A stretch of DNA of 20,849 nucleotides from Candidatus Hodarchaeota archaeon (GTDB taxonomy: Archaea > Asgardarchaeota > Heimdallarchaeia > Hodarchaeales > Hodarchaeaceae): the NCBI GenBank assembly GCA_016840305.1, contig JAEOSP010000192.1, positions 1 through 20,849 on the forward strand, in the 5' to 3' direction. Both the position numbers and the translations under genes were made by a program. Positions 20,517 through 20,849 of this stretch are shown here, piece by piece. Below the pieces are notes generated by a model. It was not told the DNA's origin, did not search any database, and saw only the letters and a list, made by a program, of their open reading frames with translations. How positions within the stretch are numbered: position 1 is the stretch's first letter; every line of letters starts with the position of its first letter.

Positions 20517-20849
20517 TTATCTATTAGTGATAAGAATTCTAATAAGGTGATTATTGACAAACCTTAACAGTTTTTTTTCCACAGCCCACTTTATTATTTT
20601 ATAAGCAATTTCAAAGCTACACCATTTCCAATCTGTGTGCTCAGCAGGATTCAACACTGGGTCTTGAGGTTGATCAATACGAGCTATGAAATTATGAAAT
20701 GTAATCTCTTTTAGTTCTTCTTGAAGTTGAGGAGGAGTTTTCTCACCTTCATCTTCTTCATTTTCTGTGTATAATTCATGAGGAATGTTAAGTGGGAGTA
20801 TAAGAGCAGGAATGTATCCTGTTTCTTCAAAAAGTTCTCTTTTTGCACA
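20517..20849 (-). CDS. Nudix hydrolase, C-terminal part (start outside window)
   Basis: Reading from the right edge, the first residues are Cys-Ala-Lys-Arg-Glu-Leu-Phe-Glu-Glu-Thr-Gly-Tyr, the second half of a Nudix box (Arg-Glu-x-x-Glu-Glu-x-Gly) that binds the catalytic metals. A long acidic loop (Glu-Asn-Glu-Glu-Asp-Glu-Gly-Glu) follows, then Phe-Ile-Ala-Arg and Asn-Pro-Ala-Glu-His-Thr-Asp-Trp-Lys-Trp-Cys, which resembles the Glu-His-x-x-x-x-Trp step in MutT-type and other Nudix proteins. The C-terminal helix is basic. 110 residues are visible. Nudix enzymes cleave nucleoside diphosphates linked to another group; substrate unknown. The gene converges on the cupin gene with about 195 bases between their stops. 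Confidence 0.85.
   Translation of the reverse strand, partial: CAKRELFEETGYIPALILPLNIPHELYTENEEDEGEKTPPQLQEELKEITFHNFIARIDQPQDPVLNPAEHTDWKWCSFEIAYKIIKWAVEKKLLRFVNNHLIRILITNR

Noticed and set aside
1..20849. tRNA, rRNA, CRISPR array, transposase or integrase
   Set aside because: No tRNA T-arm signature, rRNA-like G+C-rich block, regularly spaced direct repeats, transposase motif or terminal inverted repeats were seen anywhere in the window.

Overview
The window looks like chromosomal DNA from an AT-rich archaeon, most likely an Asgard archaeon. Pointers to this are a Ras/Rab-like small GTPase with all five G motifs, archaeal TATA-like boxes (TTTAAA/TTTATA types) about 35-70 bases before start codons, Shine-Dalgarno sequences of the AGGTGAT/GAGGTG type, T-rich terminators, a large exported protein rich in Asn-X-Ser/Thr sites with one C-terminal membrane anchor, and many long proteins that match no family I recognise. 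The assignment is an inference; there is no rRNA, tRNA or marker gene here to settle it. I see no mobile element, CRISPR array, rRNA or tRNA. No gene-free stretch exceeds 300 bases.

Layout. 2-811: 3' part of a CoxE-type VWA protein. 890-2552: phosphate module, a DUF47/PhoU-like regulator followed 22 bases later by a PiT phosphate transporter that seems to start at CTG. 2555-3379 (-): ATC-hydrolase family protein, tail to tail with the transporter. 3497-4030 (-): small membrane protein of the YdjM type, divergent from a metallophosphoesterase (4201-4950) that seems to start at ATT. 5118-5642: Ras-like GTPase. 5794-7305: 503-residue orphan. 7475-9220: acyl-CoA synthetase, ending in a T-rich terminator. 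9251-10486 (-): P-loop protein, possibly a degenerate GTPase. 10550-13594 (-): exported Ig-repeat surface protein, perhaps co-transcribed with the P-loop gene. 13781-14590 and 14638-15528: alpha/beta hydrolase and YycJ-like metallo-beta-lactamase-fold hydrolase. 15552-15980 (-): hotdog thioesterase. 16092-16961 (-): eight-span membrane protein. 17249-18124: exported or membrane-anchored orphan. 18138-19031 (-): protein that may be a very divergent TFB (TFIIB-like) factor. 19092-19301 and 19331-19714 (-): two small Cys-motif proteins. 19796-19933: a 45-residue protein with eight cysteines. 19990-20322: cupin. 20517-20849 (-): C-terminal part of a Nudix hydrolase.

How the genes may work together. 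The PhoU-like/PiT pair is a classic phosphate uptake unit. The acyl-CoA synthetase and thioesterase both act on acyl-CoA but are not in one operon. The GTPase with the following orphan, and the surface protein with the following P-loop protein, are the two neighbourhoods most likely to hold lineage-specific biology. The 18.1-19.9 kb block holds a possible divergent TFB and three small Cys-motif proteins, and could be a regulatory patch. The most unusual signal is translational: strong Shine-Dalgarno sequences at ideal spacing precede CTG (1566) and ATT (4201), and possibly ATC (10531), in reading frames that have no ATG, GTG or TTG where the family requires the N-terminus.
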